The notes beneath the pieces were generated by a model that was not told where the DNA came from, searched no databases, and was given only the letters and a program-made list of their open reading frames with translations. From positions 620,001 through 684,000 of the forward strand of contig NZ_JAEKMH010000001.1 in assembly GCF_016411825.1 (NCBI RefSeq): a stretch of DNA of 64,000 nucleotides, given 5' to 3'. Position 1 is the stretch's first letter. Every line of letters starts with the position of its first letter. Positions 17,973 through 28,664 of this stretch are shown piece by piece. The position numbers were made by a program, and so were the translations under genes. Source of the stretch: Devosia sediminis. GTDB taxonomy: Bacteria > Pseudomonadota > Alphaproteobacteria > Rhizobiales > Devosiaceae.

Positions 17973-19660
17973 GGCACCACCGCCTTTTCCTCGGCCTTGG
18001 CATTGGCGGCGTCGAGCCCGTCGAGAATATCGAGAAAGCCGATGGCGAGGTTTTCGTATTGGGTGCCTGATGTGTCGAGCTCGAGCACGCGTTCGAGGTC
18101 GGTGCGTGCGCCTGCGTTGTCGCCGATGAGGAGAAGCGCCGAGCCCTTGGCGAAGCGTGCCGCTGGGTCATACGGTCGCAAGGCGATGGCCCGCTCCAGC
18201 CGAGTGATCGACTCCGGATATCGGTCGAGATCCTGCAAGAGGTTGGCAGCCTGGTAGAGCAGATCGAAATCATCGGGTTCAATGGCCAGGGCGCGGTCAA
18301 AAGCTGCAAGCGCCTCGTCCTTGCGGCCGAGAAGGGACAGGGCGACGCCATGCAGACCCTGCATGTCGGCCTCGCCGGGACGATAGCGCGCTGCGGCACC
18401 GAGAAGGGCCTCGCCCTCCTGGAGTTCGCCGGCGCCGACAAGGGCCATGAAGACGGGCTCTACCGCCAGGGCATAGGCCGGATCGACCTGAAGAGAACGG
18501 CGGTACCAGGCCTGGGCGGCCTCGCCATCGCCACGCCCGTCCTCGATCTGGCCGATCCGGGCGAAATAGTGAGCGCTGGCCGGATCTGCCGCTGCCGCCT
18601 GTTCGAACATGGCGACGGCTTCGTCGGTCTTGCCCTCGGCAAGCAACAACTCGGCCCGGCCTTCGAGCAGGGTCGCGGTGCCGGGCTCAACCCGTTGGAG
18701 CGCGTCATAGGCGGCTCGGGCGCCGTCGAGGTCGCCAGCCTGGCGCAGGGCGCGGCCGAGATTGGCGAGGGCAATGGGGAAATCTGGGTCGATCACCAGG
18801 GCAGCGCGATAGGCCTCGATGGCACCCTCGAGATTGCCGGCATTGGTGGCGAGGTTGCCCAGAAGGTTCTGCGCCCATTTGGCGTCCGGGTGATGCTGGC
18901 GCACGAGGCGCCGGGCCAGGGTGGCGGCGCGCACCGGATAGCGATCGGCCTGGGCGGCGGCGGCGACGAATGGATCGAGCACGGCCAGGACGGCGATAGC
19001 CGCTTCGGTGAAATAACCCCGCTGGTCGCTGCCGCCGATGGCCCGCAGGTCGAGGATCTCGTTACTGCCCTTGAGCACGCGCAGTCGGAGCTGCATGCCA
19101 TCGGGCGTACAGGCCGCATCGGCGCAGACGATCTCACCGCTGATGCGCGCCTGGTGCAGGTTGAAGAATTGGCGGGTCTGGCGAACGATGGTGTCGAGCG
19201 ACAGCCCGACTTCGGGTACGGTGAACTGGATGCGCTGGCTGTCGGGGATGGCGCTGAGGCTCGCCTTGGCTGTGCGCGCACGCAATTGTGCGTCACGCAG
19301 CCCATCCCAAAGGCGACCGGCCACCACTTCGGGTCCCAAGCCCTGTTCCACCAGAGCCTTGGGCACGGCGATGGGTTCGATGACAACCTGCTCGTGCACG
19401 AACTGGTTGACCATCATCGCGAAGAACAGCAGGACGGCGATGAGGAAGATCGCATTGAGCACGACCTTGCGCAGCAAGGTGGCGCCGGATTCAAGCGAGG
19501 GCAGGGAGACCCGGCGCGGTGTCGCAATGATCGCAGGAGGCTTATCAGGAGCCTCGGATGCCGCCGTTTTGGGCGCAACTGGTTTGCGAGAGCGGGTCGT
19601 CGTGGCCGCCGGTTTGCGGCGGGCCTTGCTGGACGCGGGACTGGCAGGCGCACGCGCCAT
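17969..19660 (-). CDS. Membrane-anchored TPR protein, first paralogue
   Basis: A 563-residue protein. Residues 1-62 are Lys/Arg/Pro/Ala-rich and probably cytoplasmic, 66-88 form one transmembrane helix, 91-260 form the domain shared with the downstream paralogue (VVIEPIAVPKAL, GRLWDGL, IPDSQ, RQFFNL, ISGEIVC with Cys179 and Cys184, LRLRVL, YFTEAAIAVLAVLDPFVAAAA), and about 265-540 are TPR repeats. The two cysteines are five residues apart in both proteins and could form a disulfide. With positive charges before the helix the domain should lie in the periplasm. TPR scaffolds of this type bind partner proteins; the partner is unknown. Divergent oxyR-side neighbour is unrelated. Confidence 0.7.
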   Translation of the reverse strand: MARAPASPASSKARRKPAATTTRSRKPVAPKTAASEAPDKPPAIIATPRRVSLPSLESGATLLRKVVLNAIFLIAVLLFFAMMVNQFVHEQVVIEPIAVPKALVEQGLGPEVVAGRLWDGLRDAQLRARTAKASLSAIPDSQRIQFTVPEVGLSLDTIVRQTRQFFNLHQARISGEIVCADAACTPDGMQLRLRVLKGSNEILDLRAIGGSDQRGYFTEAAIAVLAVLDPFVAAAAQADRYPVRAATLARRLVRQHHPDAKWAQNLLGNLATNAGNLEGAIEAYRAALVIDPDFPIALANLGRALRQAGDLDGARAAYDALQRVEPGTATLLEGRAELLLAEGKTDEAVAMFEQAAAADPASAHYFARIGQIEDGRGDGEAAQAWYRRSLQVDPAYALAVEPVFMALVGAGELQEGEALLGAAARYRPGEADMQGLHGVALSLLGRKDEALAAFDRALAIEPDDFDLLYQAANLLQDLDRYPESITRLERAIALRPYDPAARFAKGSALLLIGDNAGARTDLERVLELDTSGTQYENLAIGFLDILDGLDAANAKAEEKAVVP

Positions 19661-19702
19661 GACAAGCGAACTCCGGCAGCACGAACAGCGTGCTCGGCAA
19701 AG

Positions 19703-20626
19703 TCATATGGGCAAAGCCGGCGGCTGAACAGGGGGCTGCATGCCGGTACGGCGGATCACCTCGGCGACCTGCTCGAAGATTTCGGCATAGGGCGTCGCTT
19801 CGCGCCAGACGAGCCTCAATTGCCGCCCGGCCGTGGGGTCGTCGAGCGCATGGATGGCAATGCGGGGGTCGCTGGCCTCCTTGCGCAGCGCAATCTGGGG
19901 CAAGAGCGTCACGCCCTGGCCGTTGGCGACGAATTCCACAATGGTCGCGAGCGAGGTCGCGGCAAAGGCATTGGTGGTGCGCTCGCCCTCGAGGTGGCAG
20001 GCGGAAATGGCCTGGTCGCGGAAGCAATGGCCCTCGTCGAGCAGCAGGATTCGCTCCGGCGGCAGGGCCGACAGGGATACCGGCTCTATGGTGCTTTCGT
20101 CGCGCGGCGTCGCCAGGACGAAAGGGTCGTCGAACAGTGGGTAGGAGACGAGGCGGGGGCCGCCTGATGGGGGGGCGGTGGCAATCAGCACAAGGTCGAG
20201 CCGCCCATCCTGCAGGGCACCGAGCATGGCCTCGGTGCGGCTTTCGCTGATGGTAAAGCTGATTTCCGGCAGGTCGCCAGTCAGGGCCGGATAGATGCGT
20301 GGCAGGAGATAGGGCGCGACGGTTGGGATGATCCCGAAGCGGAGCGGCCGGTCGAGCCGTCCGGAGCGGCCGATGGCAAAATCATCCAGCGTGTCGGCGG
20401 CTTTCACCGTTTCGCGTGCCAGGGCCACGAAGTCTCGGCCAAATGGAGTGAGACGGACACCGGACTTGAGCCGGTCAAACAGCGGCGTGCCGCAGAGGGC
20501 CTCGAGCGACAGAATTTGCTGCGACAATGCCGGCTGGGAGACGGCACAGGCGTCGGCAGCGCGCCCGAAGTGCCCTTCTGCCGCCACGGCCAGAGCGTAT
20601 CGCATCTGTTTGAGGGAGATGGTCAA
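19703..20626 (-). CDS. oxyR: Hydrogen peroxide-sensing LysR regulator OxyR
   Basis: A 307-residue LysR-type regulator with an N-terminal winged helix (HFGRAADACAVSQPALSQQI) and an effector domain that carries the two redox cysteines: Cys201 in DEGHCFRDQ and Cys210 in ISACH, the equivalents of E. coli Cys199 and Cys208. Oxidation by peroxide forms a disulfide and turns the protein into an activator. It is transcribed divergently from katG with 97 bp between the start codons, the classical arrangement for direct control of katG and autoregulation. Confidence 0.95.
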   Translation of the reverse strand: MTISLKQMRYALAVAAEGHFGRAADACAVSQPALSQQILSLEALCGTPLFDRLKSGVRLTPFGRDFVALARETVKAADTLDDFAIGRSGRLDRPLRFGIIPTVAPYLLPRIYPALTGDLPEISFTISESRTEAMLGALQDGRLDLVLIATAPPSGGPRLVSYPLFDDPFVLATPRDESTIEPVSLSALPPERILLLDEGHCFRDQAISACHLEGERTTNAFAATSLATIVEFVANGQGVTLLPQIALRKEASDPRIAIHALDDPTAGRQLRLVWREATPYAEIFEQVAEVIRRTGMQPPVQPPALPI

Positions 20627-20627
20627 G

Positions 20628-22916
<2,289 letters not shown>

Positions 22917-22943
22917 TCCACAGCAGGTCGACGACAGCGATGA

Positions 22944-22973
22944 GCCCTGGGCTACGGCCCGGGGTTTATTTTT
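22944..22973 (+). terminator. Intrinsic terminator after katG
   Basis: A GC-rich hairpin (CCCTGGGC-TAC-GGCCCGGGG, one imperfect pair) is followed by TTTATTTTT. It lies 27 bases after the katG stop. The rest of 22974-23103 contains no gene, apart from the GGGAGA ribosome site before the DUF2336 gene. Confidence 0.75.
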
Positions 22974-23103
22974 GCCCGCATTTTTGCCAGCTCCGGCAGA
23001 TCCGAACAGTTTTAGTCAAATGCCACGCTCCGGCTTCAGGGCACACAAGCATGTCGGGGTCAGTCTGGGTCCACTGTAACGGCAGAAGCCGGGAGATCGA
23101 CCC

Positions 23104-24228
23104 ATGACCGAATTCGAAGAAGGCCACCGGGCGTTTGCGAATTTTCGCGTTCTCAATGGTGAGGACAACCAGTTTGAGCGCGAGCAGTTGTTCCGGACCA
23201 CGGCGCAGCTTTTCAGCTATGTCTCGGATCGGTGCGACGACGACCAGGTTGCCCAGTATGACGAAGTGCTCTGCCAGTTGGCCGAGCTGGTGGAAGTGGA
23301 GGCCCGCATTCACGTGGCCAAGCTTCTCGCGCCGCTGGAGCGGGCGCCCGGCACGGTGCTGGTCAAGCTCGCCAATGACATTATCGAGGTGGCGCGGCCG
23401 CTGCTCGAATTTTCCAACGTTCTCAGCGACGACGATCTCATCGACATCATCGCGCGCCAGACCGAGGACCATCGCGTTGCCATTGCCAGCCGCGCCAGCC
23501 TGACCGAACGGGTCGGCGAGGCCCTGGTCGAGCATGGCAAGACCGCCTCGGTGGTGCGCCTCGTCCGCAACCCCAACGCCGAATTCGACCGCGCTACGCT
23601 CGAAAAGCTGGTGCATCGCGCCACCCAGGATGCAGAGATCGCCGCCGACCTGCGTGGCCGCACCGACATCGATTGGAAATCGCTGCGCGGCGAGATCGAC
23701 ACGGTGGCCGGCAAGGTCCTGCAGACCCTCGGGGATATGGACCGCCAGGTCGATCCGGTCGCGGCCGGCAAGATCAACACGGTCGTCTACAATCGCATCC
23801 GCAACCGCGCCGGCTTCAACGCGCAGGAGTGGAAGGTCGCATACAACCAGGTCAAGGGCCTGGCTGATCGCAAGCAGCTCAACGACCGGGCGCTGGCCCG
23901 CTTCGCGCGCTTCGGCTATGGCCACCATGCCGCCGCCGCCATGGCCGTGATGCTGCGGGTGGCGCCCGAGATCGTGGTCAAATGGCTGGCCAGCCAGGAC
24001 TATGTCGCCGTCATCGTGGCCCTGCGCGCCGCCAACATGGCGCCGGACCTGTTCGAGGCCATCGTCGCAACGCTGCCCTGGCGCGACCTGCCCAGCGAAG
24101 GCGACAAGAGGATGGTGCTGTCGCGCTTCGAGGCGCTGGACAGCGAGGATGCGCGGCAAATCTTCGAACTCTGGCGCGCCCATTCCTTCCGCAAGCGCGG
24201 CCTCACGGAAGACCGCCAGACAGCCTAA
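23104..24228 (+). CDS. DUF2336 domain protein
   Basis: A 374-residue soluble, mostly helical protein. The middle matches the DUF2336 pattern common in Alphaproteobacteria: LLEFSNVLSDDDLIDII, then AIASRASLTERVGEALVEHG and VVRLVRNPNAEFDRATLE, which resemble HEAT-like repeats. The N-terminal 35 residues are PilZ-unlike and acidic. Some family members are tied to cell-envelope or cell-cycle control, but no biochemical function is established. It has its own ribosome site (GGGAGA) and is ended by a hairpin, so it appears monocistronic. Confidence 0.8.
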   Translation: MTEFEEGHRAFANFRVLNGEDNQFEREQLFRTTAQLFSYVSDRCDDDQVAQYDEVLCQLAELVEVEARIHVAKLLAPLERAPGTVLVKLANDIIEVARPLLEFSNVLSDDDLIDIIARQTEDHRVAIASRASLTERVGEALVEHGKTASVVRLVRNPNAEFDRATLEKLVHRATQDAEIAADLRGRTDIDWKSLRGEIDTVAGKVLQTLGDMDRQVDPVAAGKINTVVYNRIRNRAGFNAQEWKVAYNQVKGLADRKQLNDRALARFARFGYGHHAAAAMAVMLRVAPEIVVKWLASQDYVAVIVALRAANMAPDLFEAIVATLPWRDLPSEGDKRMVLSRFEALDSEDARQIFELWRAHSFRKRGLTEDRQTA

Positions 24229-24286
24229 GTGCAAGGCACATATCAAAAATTGTGACTTTAACCTGTGTTAATTCTGGTGTCTGATC

Positions 24287-24318
24287 AAGGGGTCGCCTAC
24301 ATGGCGGCCCCTTACTGT
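24287..24318 (+). terminator. Terminator after the DUF2336 gene
   Basis: AAGGGGTCGCC-TACA-TGGCGGCCCCTT forms an 11-bp stem with one mismatch, followed by ACTGTTTT. It separates the DUF2336 gene from the next, whose ribosome site TGAGGAG begins right after it. Confidence 0.7.
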
Positions 24319-24334
24319 TTTGAGGAGTGACTAG

Positions 24335-25330
24335 ATGCGACGCGAACTTGTTTTCACGATCCGGGCGTTTGTCGCCTTGGCACTAGCCGCATTGCTGGCT
24401 GTCTTGCCGGCAGGCGCACAGGACAACCGGACTGTCGACGTGCGTTTCCCGCGTGGTGCCAGTGGCACCACCGTCTCAGACAGCATCACCGGCTATCAGA
24501 GCATCAACTATCGAATCGGGGTGTCTGCAGGGCAGCGCATGTCGGTACAGCTCGATACCAGCAATGCCAGCAACTATTTCAACATCACCGCGCCGGGCGC
24601 GTCCGAGGCGCTGTTCAACGGTTCGGTCTCTGGCAATTCCACGACTTTCACCATTCCGTCGTCGGGGACCTACGTGGTTCAGGTGTATCTGATGCGCAAT
24701 GCGGCGCGTCGCAATGAAAGCGCCAGCTTCGACCTGACGCTTTATGTCGAGGGCGCAGCCGCCAGCACGCGTCCGCCTGTAGCGGCGCCCGCTCCGGTTC
24801 CTGACTTTGCCGATGGCCTGCAGGGCGGGCCGGACTACTGGAGCGTCGAAGGACTGGCAGGTGGCGATCCGCTCAACATCCGCTCTGGACCGGCCACCAG
24901 CTACGAAGTCATCGGGACGGTCCACAATGGGGACAGGTTGCGCAATTTCGGCTGTACCATGAATGGTTCGACGCGCTGGTGCCAGATCGAGACACCGCGC
25001 GGACAGCGCGGTTGGGTCGCCGGACGCTACCTGCATGAATCGTTCGGGCAGGCAACGACGCTGCCTGCCGTTGCGCCGCGCCCGGCGCCCCGGCCGATTG
25101 TCGTGCCTTCGAGCGCCGCGCCCGACCAGCTCGACATGAGCCAGATGCCGCGCTTCTGCGCTGGCGAAGCTTCGGCCGAGTACGGTATTCGTCCGCAATA
25201 CATCACCACCAACATCGCCTTCCAGAGCGGCAACAATTATGTCGTGCAGGGCTGGTTCGACGGGGATGGCGGCACGACCTTCTTCAATTGCTACTTCTCG
25301 CTCGACGGCCGCTTCGTTAGATTGACATAA
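24335..25330 (+). CDS. Periplasmic protein with lysozyme-inhibitor-like and SH3b domains
   Basis: A signal peptide (residues 1-28, ending PAGAQ) is followed by a beta-rich domain at about 35-140 (FPRGASGTTVSDSITGYQSI, YRIGVSAGQRMSV, FTIPSSGTYVVQVYL) that resembles inhibitors of g-type lysozyme (PliG). A Pro linker leads to a bacterial SH3 domain at about 170-232 (LNIRSGPATSYEVIGTVHNG, WVAGRYL). The last 60 residues, with two cysteines, match nothing I know. It probably binds peptidoglycan or an attacking lysozyme in the periplasm. It is monocistronic between two hairpins. Confidence 0.7.
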   Translation: MRRELVFTIRAFVALALAALLAVLPAGAQDNRTVDVRFPRGASGTTVSDSITGYQSINYRIGVSAGQRMSVQLDTSNASNYFNITAPGASEALFNGSVSGNSTTFTIPSSGTYVVQVYLMRNAARRNESASFDLTLYVEGAAASTRPPVAAPAPVPDFADGLQGGPDYWSVEGLAGGDPLNIRSGPATSYEVIGTVHNGDRLRNFGCTMNGSTRWCQIETPRGQRGWVAGRYLHESFGQATTLPAVAPRPAPRPIVVPSSAAPDQLDMSQMPRFCAGEASAEYGIRPQYITTNIAFQSGNNYVVQGWFDGDGGTTFFNCYFSLDGRFVRLT

Positions 25331-25337
25331 GTTGCAT

Positions 25338-25359
25338 CGGCCGGCGGCAACGCCGGCCG
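25338..25359 (+). terminator. Hairpin terminator with GCAA tetraloop
   Basis: CGGCCGGCG-GCAA-CGCCGGCCG forms a perfect 9-bp stem closed by a GNRA loop, followed by GATCATTCTT. It starts eight bases after the stop codon of the lysozyme-inhibitor-like gene. The T-run is short, so termination may be partial. Confidence 0.65.
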
Positions 25360-25381
25360 GATCATTCTTGGGGGCAAGAAC

Positions 25382-26482
25382 ATGACTATTGAATCTGGCG
25401 CGCCTGCAGGCCGCGAGCGACTGAAACTGCGCGCCGGCACCATTGCCTGGTTCCTAGCCATTGTCGTCCTGTTGCTAGGCCTGCCTGTGCTGCTCGACAT
25501 CGGCTGGTTCGCGCCAGTTGTTCTCATCGTGCTGGCCTTGCTCCTCGCGCTGCCGATCTTCTGGCTGGTGCGACGCATATTTACGGGCCAGCGGCGCCAG
25601 TCGGCGGCAAAGGTCTATGCCAAGACCGCTCTGGGTGTTGCGGCTGTGGTAACGCTTATCGTCGCCACGCCGCTCTATGTGCTGGCCGCCATCCCTGCCG
25701 TCAGGCCAATGACGCTGCCGCAGGCGACCCTCAGCAATGGCGAGAAGACGGTCGTCTTCCAGGGCATGGTGCATATCGGCTCGGAAGGCTTCTACAAGAG
25801 CGTCGTCTATGACCTGGAGAAGGCGCTCACGGAAGACTATGTGATCTTCTACGAGGGCGTGCGAGGCGATCCCGCAGGCGACCAATGGTTCTCGGACACG
25901 CTGGCGGGCGGGGGCGACCTATCGACCAATTACACGCAAATGGGCGATATCTGCGGCCTCGATTTCCAGCTCACTTATTTCAGCCTGCTGGATGCTGACA
26001 TTGCGGCGCGACCGGAGCGGCACGTCAATGCCGATGTCAGCACGGCCGACATGATGCGCGAATATGAGCGCCTCAGCGCTGCCGATCCGGATTTTGCGGC
26101 GCGTATCGAAGCCGACAAGGCGCCGGCTCCGGCAGACGGCGACACGGTTGGCGGTGACCTGGCCGAAGCCTTTGCCTTCGTTCAGTCGGCAACGCCGGGT
26201 CAGCAGAGCCTGATCGGGGTTGCCTGCCGCGGCTACATGACTTGGCTGCTCGGGCAGAAGAGCGAGCCATCGGATCTCGACCCCATCATCCTTGACTTCC
26301 GCAACCGCGAACTTGCCAAGAAGATCGAGGAAGGTCCTGACAAGATCTTCATCACCTATGGCGCCAATCATCTGCCGGGCCTGCTGGAAACCCTCAGGGC
26401 CAGCGATCCGAACTGGGAAATCGGCTCCATCAAGTGGATGAGGGGTATCGATACGCCCGAAGAGTTGGACGGCGAGATCTAG
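25382..26482 (+). CDS. Membrane protein with TraB/PrgY-like (TIKI superfamily) domain
   Basis: Three transmembrane helices are predicted at about residues 19-38, 43-65 and 84-104. The soluble remainder has the pattern of the TraB/PrgY/GumN and ChaN-EreA superfamily: VVFQGMVHIGS (125-134), YEGV with Glu158 and a C-terminal ITYGANHLPGLLETL. These His and Glu residues form the metal-dependent peptidase site in TIKI proteins. Similarity is weak outside the motifs. The next gene, a CPBP-type membrane protease, starts after three bases, so both may act together in membrane proteolysis or pheromone-like peptide handling. Substrate unknown. Confidence 0.6.
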   Translation: MTIESGAPAGRERLKLRAGTIAWFLAIVVLLLGLPVLLDIGWFAPVVLIVLALLLALPIFWLVRRIFTGQRRQSAAKVYAKTALGVAAVVTLIVATPLYVLAAIPAVRPMTLPQATLSNGEKTVVFQGMVHIGSEGFYKSVVYDLEKALTEDYVIFYEGVRGDPAGDQWFSDTLAGGGDLSTNYTQMGDICGLDFQLTYFSLLDADIAARPERHVNADVSTADMMREYERLSAADPDFAARIEADKAPAPADGDTVGGDLAEAFAFVQSATPGQQSLIGVACRGYMTWLLGQKSEPSDLDPIILDFRNRELAKKIEEGPDKIFITYGANHLPGLLETLRASDPNWEIGSIKWMRGIDTPEELDGEI

Positions 26483-26485
26483 GTC

Positions 26486-27238
26486 ATGGGGACAGGGATG
26501 AGCACGCGAGGGGATTTTCCATACTATGGCGGCCAGCCCGTCGACATCGCACCGGGGGGCTGGCTGGCCCTGATCGGTTCGGTGGCTGTGGCTTTCCTGC
26601 TGCTGATCCTGCTGCCGCTGCCGACGGCGCCATTCAACGTCATTCCGGCGTTGCTTTATACCGCCCTGCCGCTGGTCACGCTTGCCGTGGTGAGTGGCGG
26701 GCACCACAGCGCGCTGTTCGGCCGCTTCAGCTTTTCGGGCCTGGGTCTTGCGGTGGATTTTGGCATCCTCACCGTGCTCGTCTCGATGGCAGTGGGCCTG
26801 CTGCTGCTCCAATTCACGACAATGACGGCCAATGCCACCGCAGGTGAACTCGCGGCAATCGGTCAATTCGATCTGATCTTCTTCCTGATCCGCACCTTTA
26901 TCCAGCTCATCGGCGAGGAGCTGATGACCATCCTGCCATTGCTGGCCGTGCTCTGGCTGTGTGTGCGCAAGCTGGGTCTGTCGCGGTTCTGGGGGCTGAC
27001 CATCGCAGTCATCGTCTCCACCGCCTGGTTCGCGGCCGTGCACCTGCCGACCTACAACTGGAATTTCATCCAGTGTTTCGCGGGCATCGGGGCGGCGCGG
27101 CTGGTGCTGACGGCCGCGTTTCTCGTGACCCGTAAGCTCTGGGTCTCGTCCGGTGCGCATATCGTCAACGATTGGACGGAATTCTTCGTCCCCATGTTGC
27201 TGGCCGGCGGTCACACGCCGATCGAGCCGGGTGCCTGA
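26486..27238 (+). CDS. CPBP/Abi family intramembrane glutamic protease-like protein
   Basis: A 250-residue protein with about seven hydrophobic segments. IGEELMTILPLL carries the EE pair of CPBP proteases but lacks the Arg of the usual EEXXXR; FAAVHLPTYNW and GAHIVNDW supply the two His motifs. CAAX prenyl endopeptidases, bacteriocin-immunity proteins and signal-peptide-like peptidases share this fold. A second ATG four codons in (MSTRG) with GGGACAGGG upstream is an alternative start. It follows the TraB-like gene with almost no gap, which points to a shared role. Confidence 0.75.
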   Translation: MGTGMSTRGDFPYYGGQPVDIAPGGWLALIGSVAVAFLLLILLPLPTAPFNVIPALLYTALPLVTLAVVSGGHHSALFGRFSFSGLGLAVDFGILTVLVSMAVGLLLLQFTTMTANATAGELAAIGQFDLIFFLIRTFIQLIGEELMTILPLLAVLWLCVRKLGLSRFWGLTIAVIVSTAWFAAVHLPTYNWNFIQCFAGIGAARLVLTAAFLVTRKLWVSSGAHIVNDWTEFFVPMLLAGGHTPIEPGA

Positions 27239-27318
27239 GCCAGGAACGCGTTCACGAAGCAGGGCGTGATGGAACAATCCAGGACGACCAGCCATTGCGC
27301 TGGCCTTGGAGTTGTTCG

Positions 27319-28041
27319 ATGTATTCCGAAAAAACAGTTCAATCACCGCTCGAAAAAGAGCTTGAAGACTTCATCCTAGCCAATGATTTCCCCTGCGTCG
27401 GGGCAAAGTCGGCCCTACGCAAGGGGCAGTTGACCACCTATGTGGCACACAGCCTCGCCAGCGCCTGGAATGACGTGGAGATCCACGACCGGTTGATGCA
27501 GTTCGCCTGGGCCTACCAGGCCGAGCCGACCCTCTTCACCAGCTTTGCTGTCATCTACGAACAGCCGGTTTCGCTCACCGAGGCCGAGTTCGAGCAGTTC
27601 ATGTGGGAGCGCTTGCAGTCGCTCACCGAGAAAGACGGCTGGCGCGGACAGCGGCCCGACCCCCGCGTCAGCGCCGATCCCAATGATCCGCATTTCTCAC
27701 TCAGTTTCGGCGGCGAGGCGTTCTTCGTTGTCGGGATGCATCCTCATGCCAGCCGCCCGGCCAGACGCTTCTCGCACCCGGTCATGGTGTTCAACCTCCA
27801 TGACCAGTTCGAGACGCTGCGCGAGGAAAACCGCTACGAAAAGCTGCGTGCGTCCATTCTCGCGCGCGACGAGGACCTGGCGGGCAGCATCAACCCCATG
27901 CTGGCGCGACATGGCGAAAGCTCCGAAGCCCGGCAGTATAGCGGACGCCAGGTGTCGGACGAGTGGGCCTGCCCATTCCACCGACCAAAGGAAGCTCTTG
28001 CTGCAGTAGACCCGCTGGCTGCCGTGGAGAAGTCCCAGTGA
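27319..28041 (+). CDS. GntA-like haem-dependent guanidino N-hydroxylase (YqcI/YcgG family)
   Basis: The 240-residue protein has the family pattern FPCVGAKSALRKGQL, FEQFMWERLQSL, FFVVGMHPHASRPARRF, a LHDQFETLR helix and the C-terminal EARQYSGR then DEWACPFHRP. Characterised YqcI/YcgG members are haem proteins that hydroxylate guanidino groups, such as in guanitoxin biosynthesis (GntA) and on free arginine. The ATG at 27319 follows CTTGGAG; the longer frame is non-coding. It is translationally coupled (GTGA overlap) to a DUF1989 protein, a family that includes guanidine and urea-carboxylate processing enzymes. A role in modifying or degrading a guanidino compound is inferred from both families. 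Confidence 0.78.
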   Translation: MYSEKTVQSPLEKELEDFILANDFPCVGAKSALRKGQLTTYVAHSLASAWNDVEIHDRLMQFAWAYQAEPTLFTSFAVIYEQPVSLTEAEFEQFMWERLQSLTEKDGWRGQRPDPRVSADPNDPHFSLSFGGEAFFVVGMHPHASRPARRFSHPVMVFNLHDQFETLREENRYEKLRASILARDEDLAGSINPMLARHGESSEARQYSGRQVSDEWACPFHRPKEALAAVDPLAAVEKSQ

Positions 28042-28628
28042 GCCAAACGCACGAGATTTCGCCACGCTCCGGCGTGGCCTTCCTGCTCGATGCCGGGCAG
28101 GAGCTGACGGTGATTGACCCGCGTGGCGGGCAGGTGGCGGACCTCCTGGCCATTTCCCGCTCCGACATCAGGGAGAAAATCTCGTCGGGGCGGACACTGG
28201 ACTATGCCGAGAAGATCTACCTCACGACCGGCAACAAGCTCTACTCCAACCGCTCCAATGTCATGCTGGAGATCGTCGCGGACACGGTTGGCCGCCACGA
28301 TTTCCTGCTTACGCCCTGCAGCGAGGCGACCTTCCGCCTCTGCTATGACAACGAGCCGCCGCACCAGGGCTGCCACGGTAATCTCGCTTATGCACTGGCA
28401 CCTTTCGGCGTTGCCGATGACGATATCCCGGTTGCCTTCAACTGCTTCATGAACGTGCCGGTCGATGGTGTGACGGGAGGTTTCTCGGTGCAGCCCCCGC
28501 TCAGCAAGGCGGGCGACTCCATCCGCTTCCGCGCAGAGATGGATCTCATCATCGGCCTCACGGCCTGTTCGGCGCCGGCCAGCAACGGCGGCAGTTTCAA
28601 GCCCATCCACTACCGCATCGAAAACTGA
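28038..28628 (+). CDS. DUF1989 family protein (urea carboxylase-associated type)
   Basis: A 196-residue protein with the DUF1989 pattern: TVIDPRGGQVADLLA, the metal-site stretch TPCSEAT and CHGNLAYAL, NCFMNVPVDG, LSKAGDSIRFRAEMDLI and a final TACSAPASNG. Related proteins accompany urea or guanidine carboxylases, and some are carboxyguanidine deiminases. The GTG start overlaps the stop of the GntA-like gene. The ORF runs straight into the region before the ArsR-type regulator. With a hydroxylase partner the pair could form a short guanidino-compound pathway, but no carboxylase is nearby. Confidence 0.78.
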   Translation: MSQTHEISPRSGVAFLLDAGQELTVIDPRGGQVADLLAISRSDIREKISSGRTLDYAEKIYLTTGNKLYSNRSNVMLEIVADTVGRHDFLLTPCSEATFRLCYDNEPPHQGCHGNLAYALAPFGVADDDIPVAFNCFMNVPVDGVTGGFSVQPPLSKAGDSIRFRAEMDLIIGLTACSAPASNGGSFKPIHYRIEN

Positions 28629-28664
28629 GAGGGGCCAGAACGGACTAGACGCACGGCTCGAAAT

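Noticed and set aside
18350..20167. A 605-residue plus-strand frame across the TPR gene and oxyR.
   Set aside because: It lies antisense to two real genes that have clear motifs; Gly/Arg-rich translation without domain.
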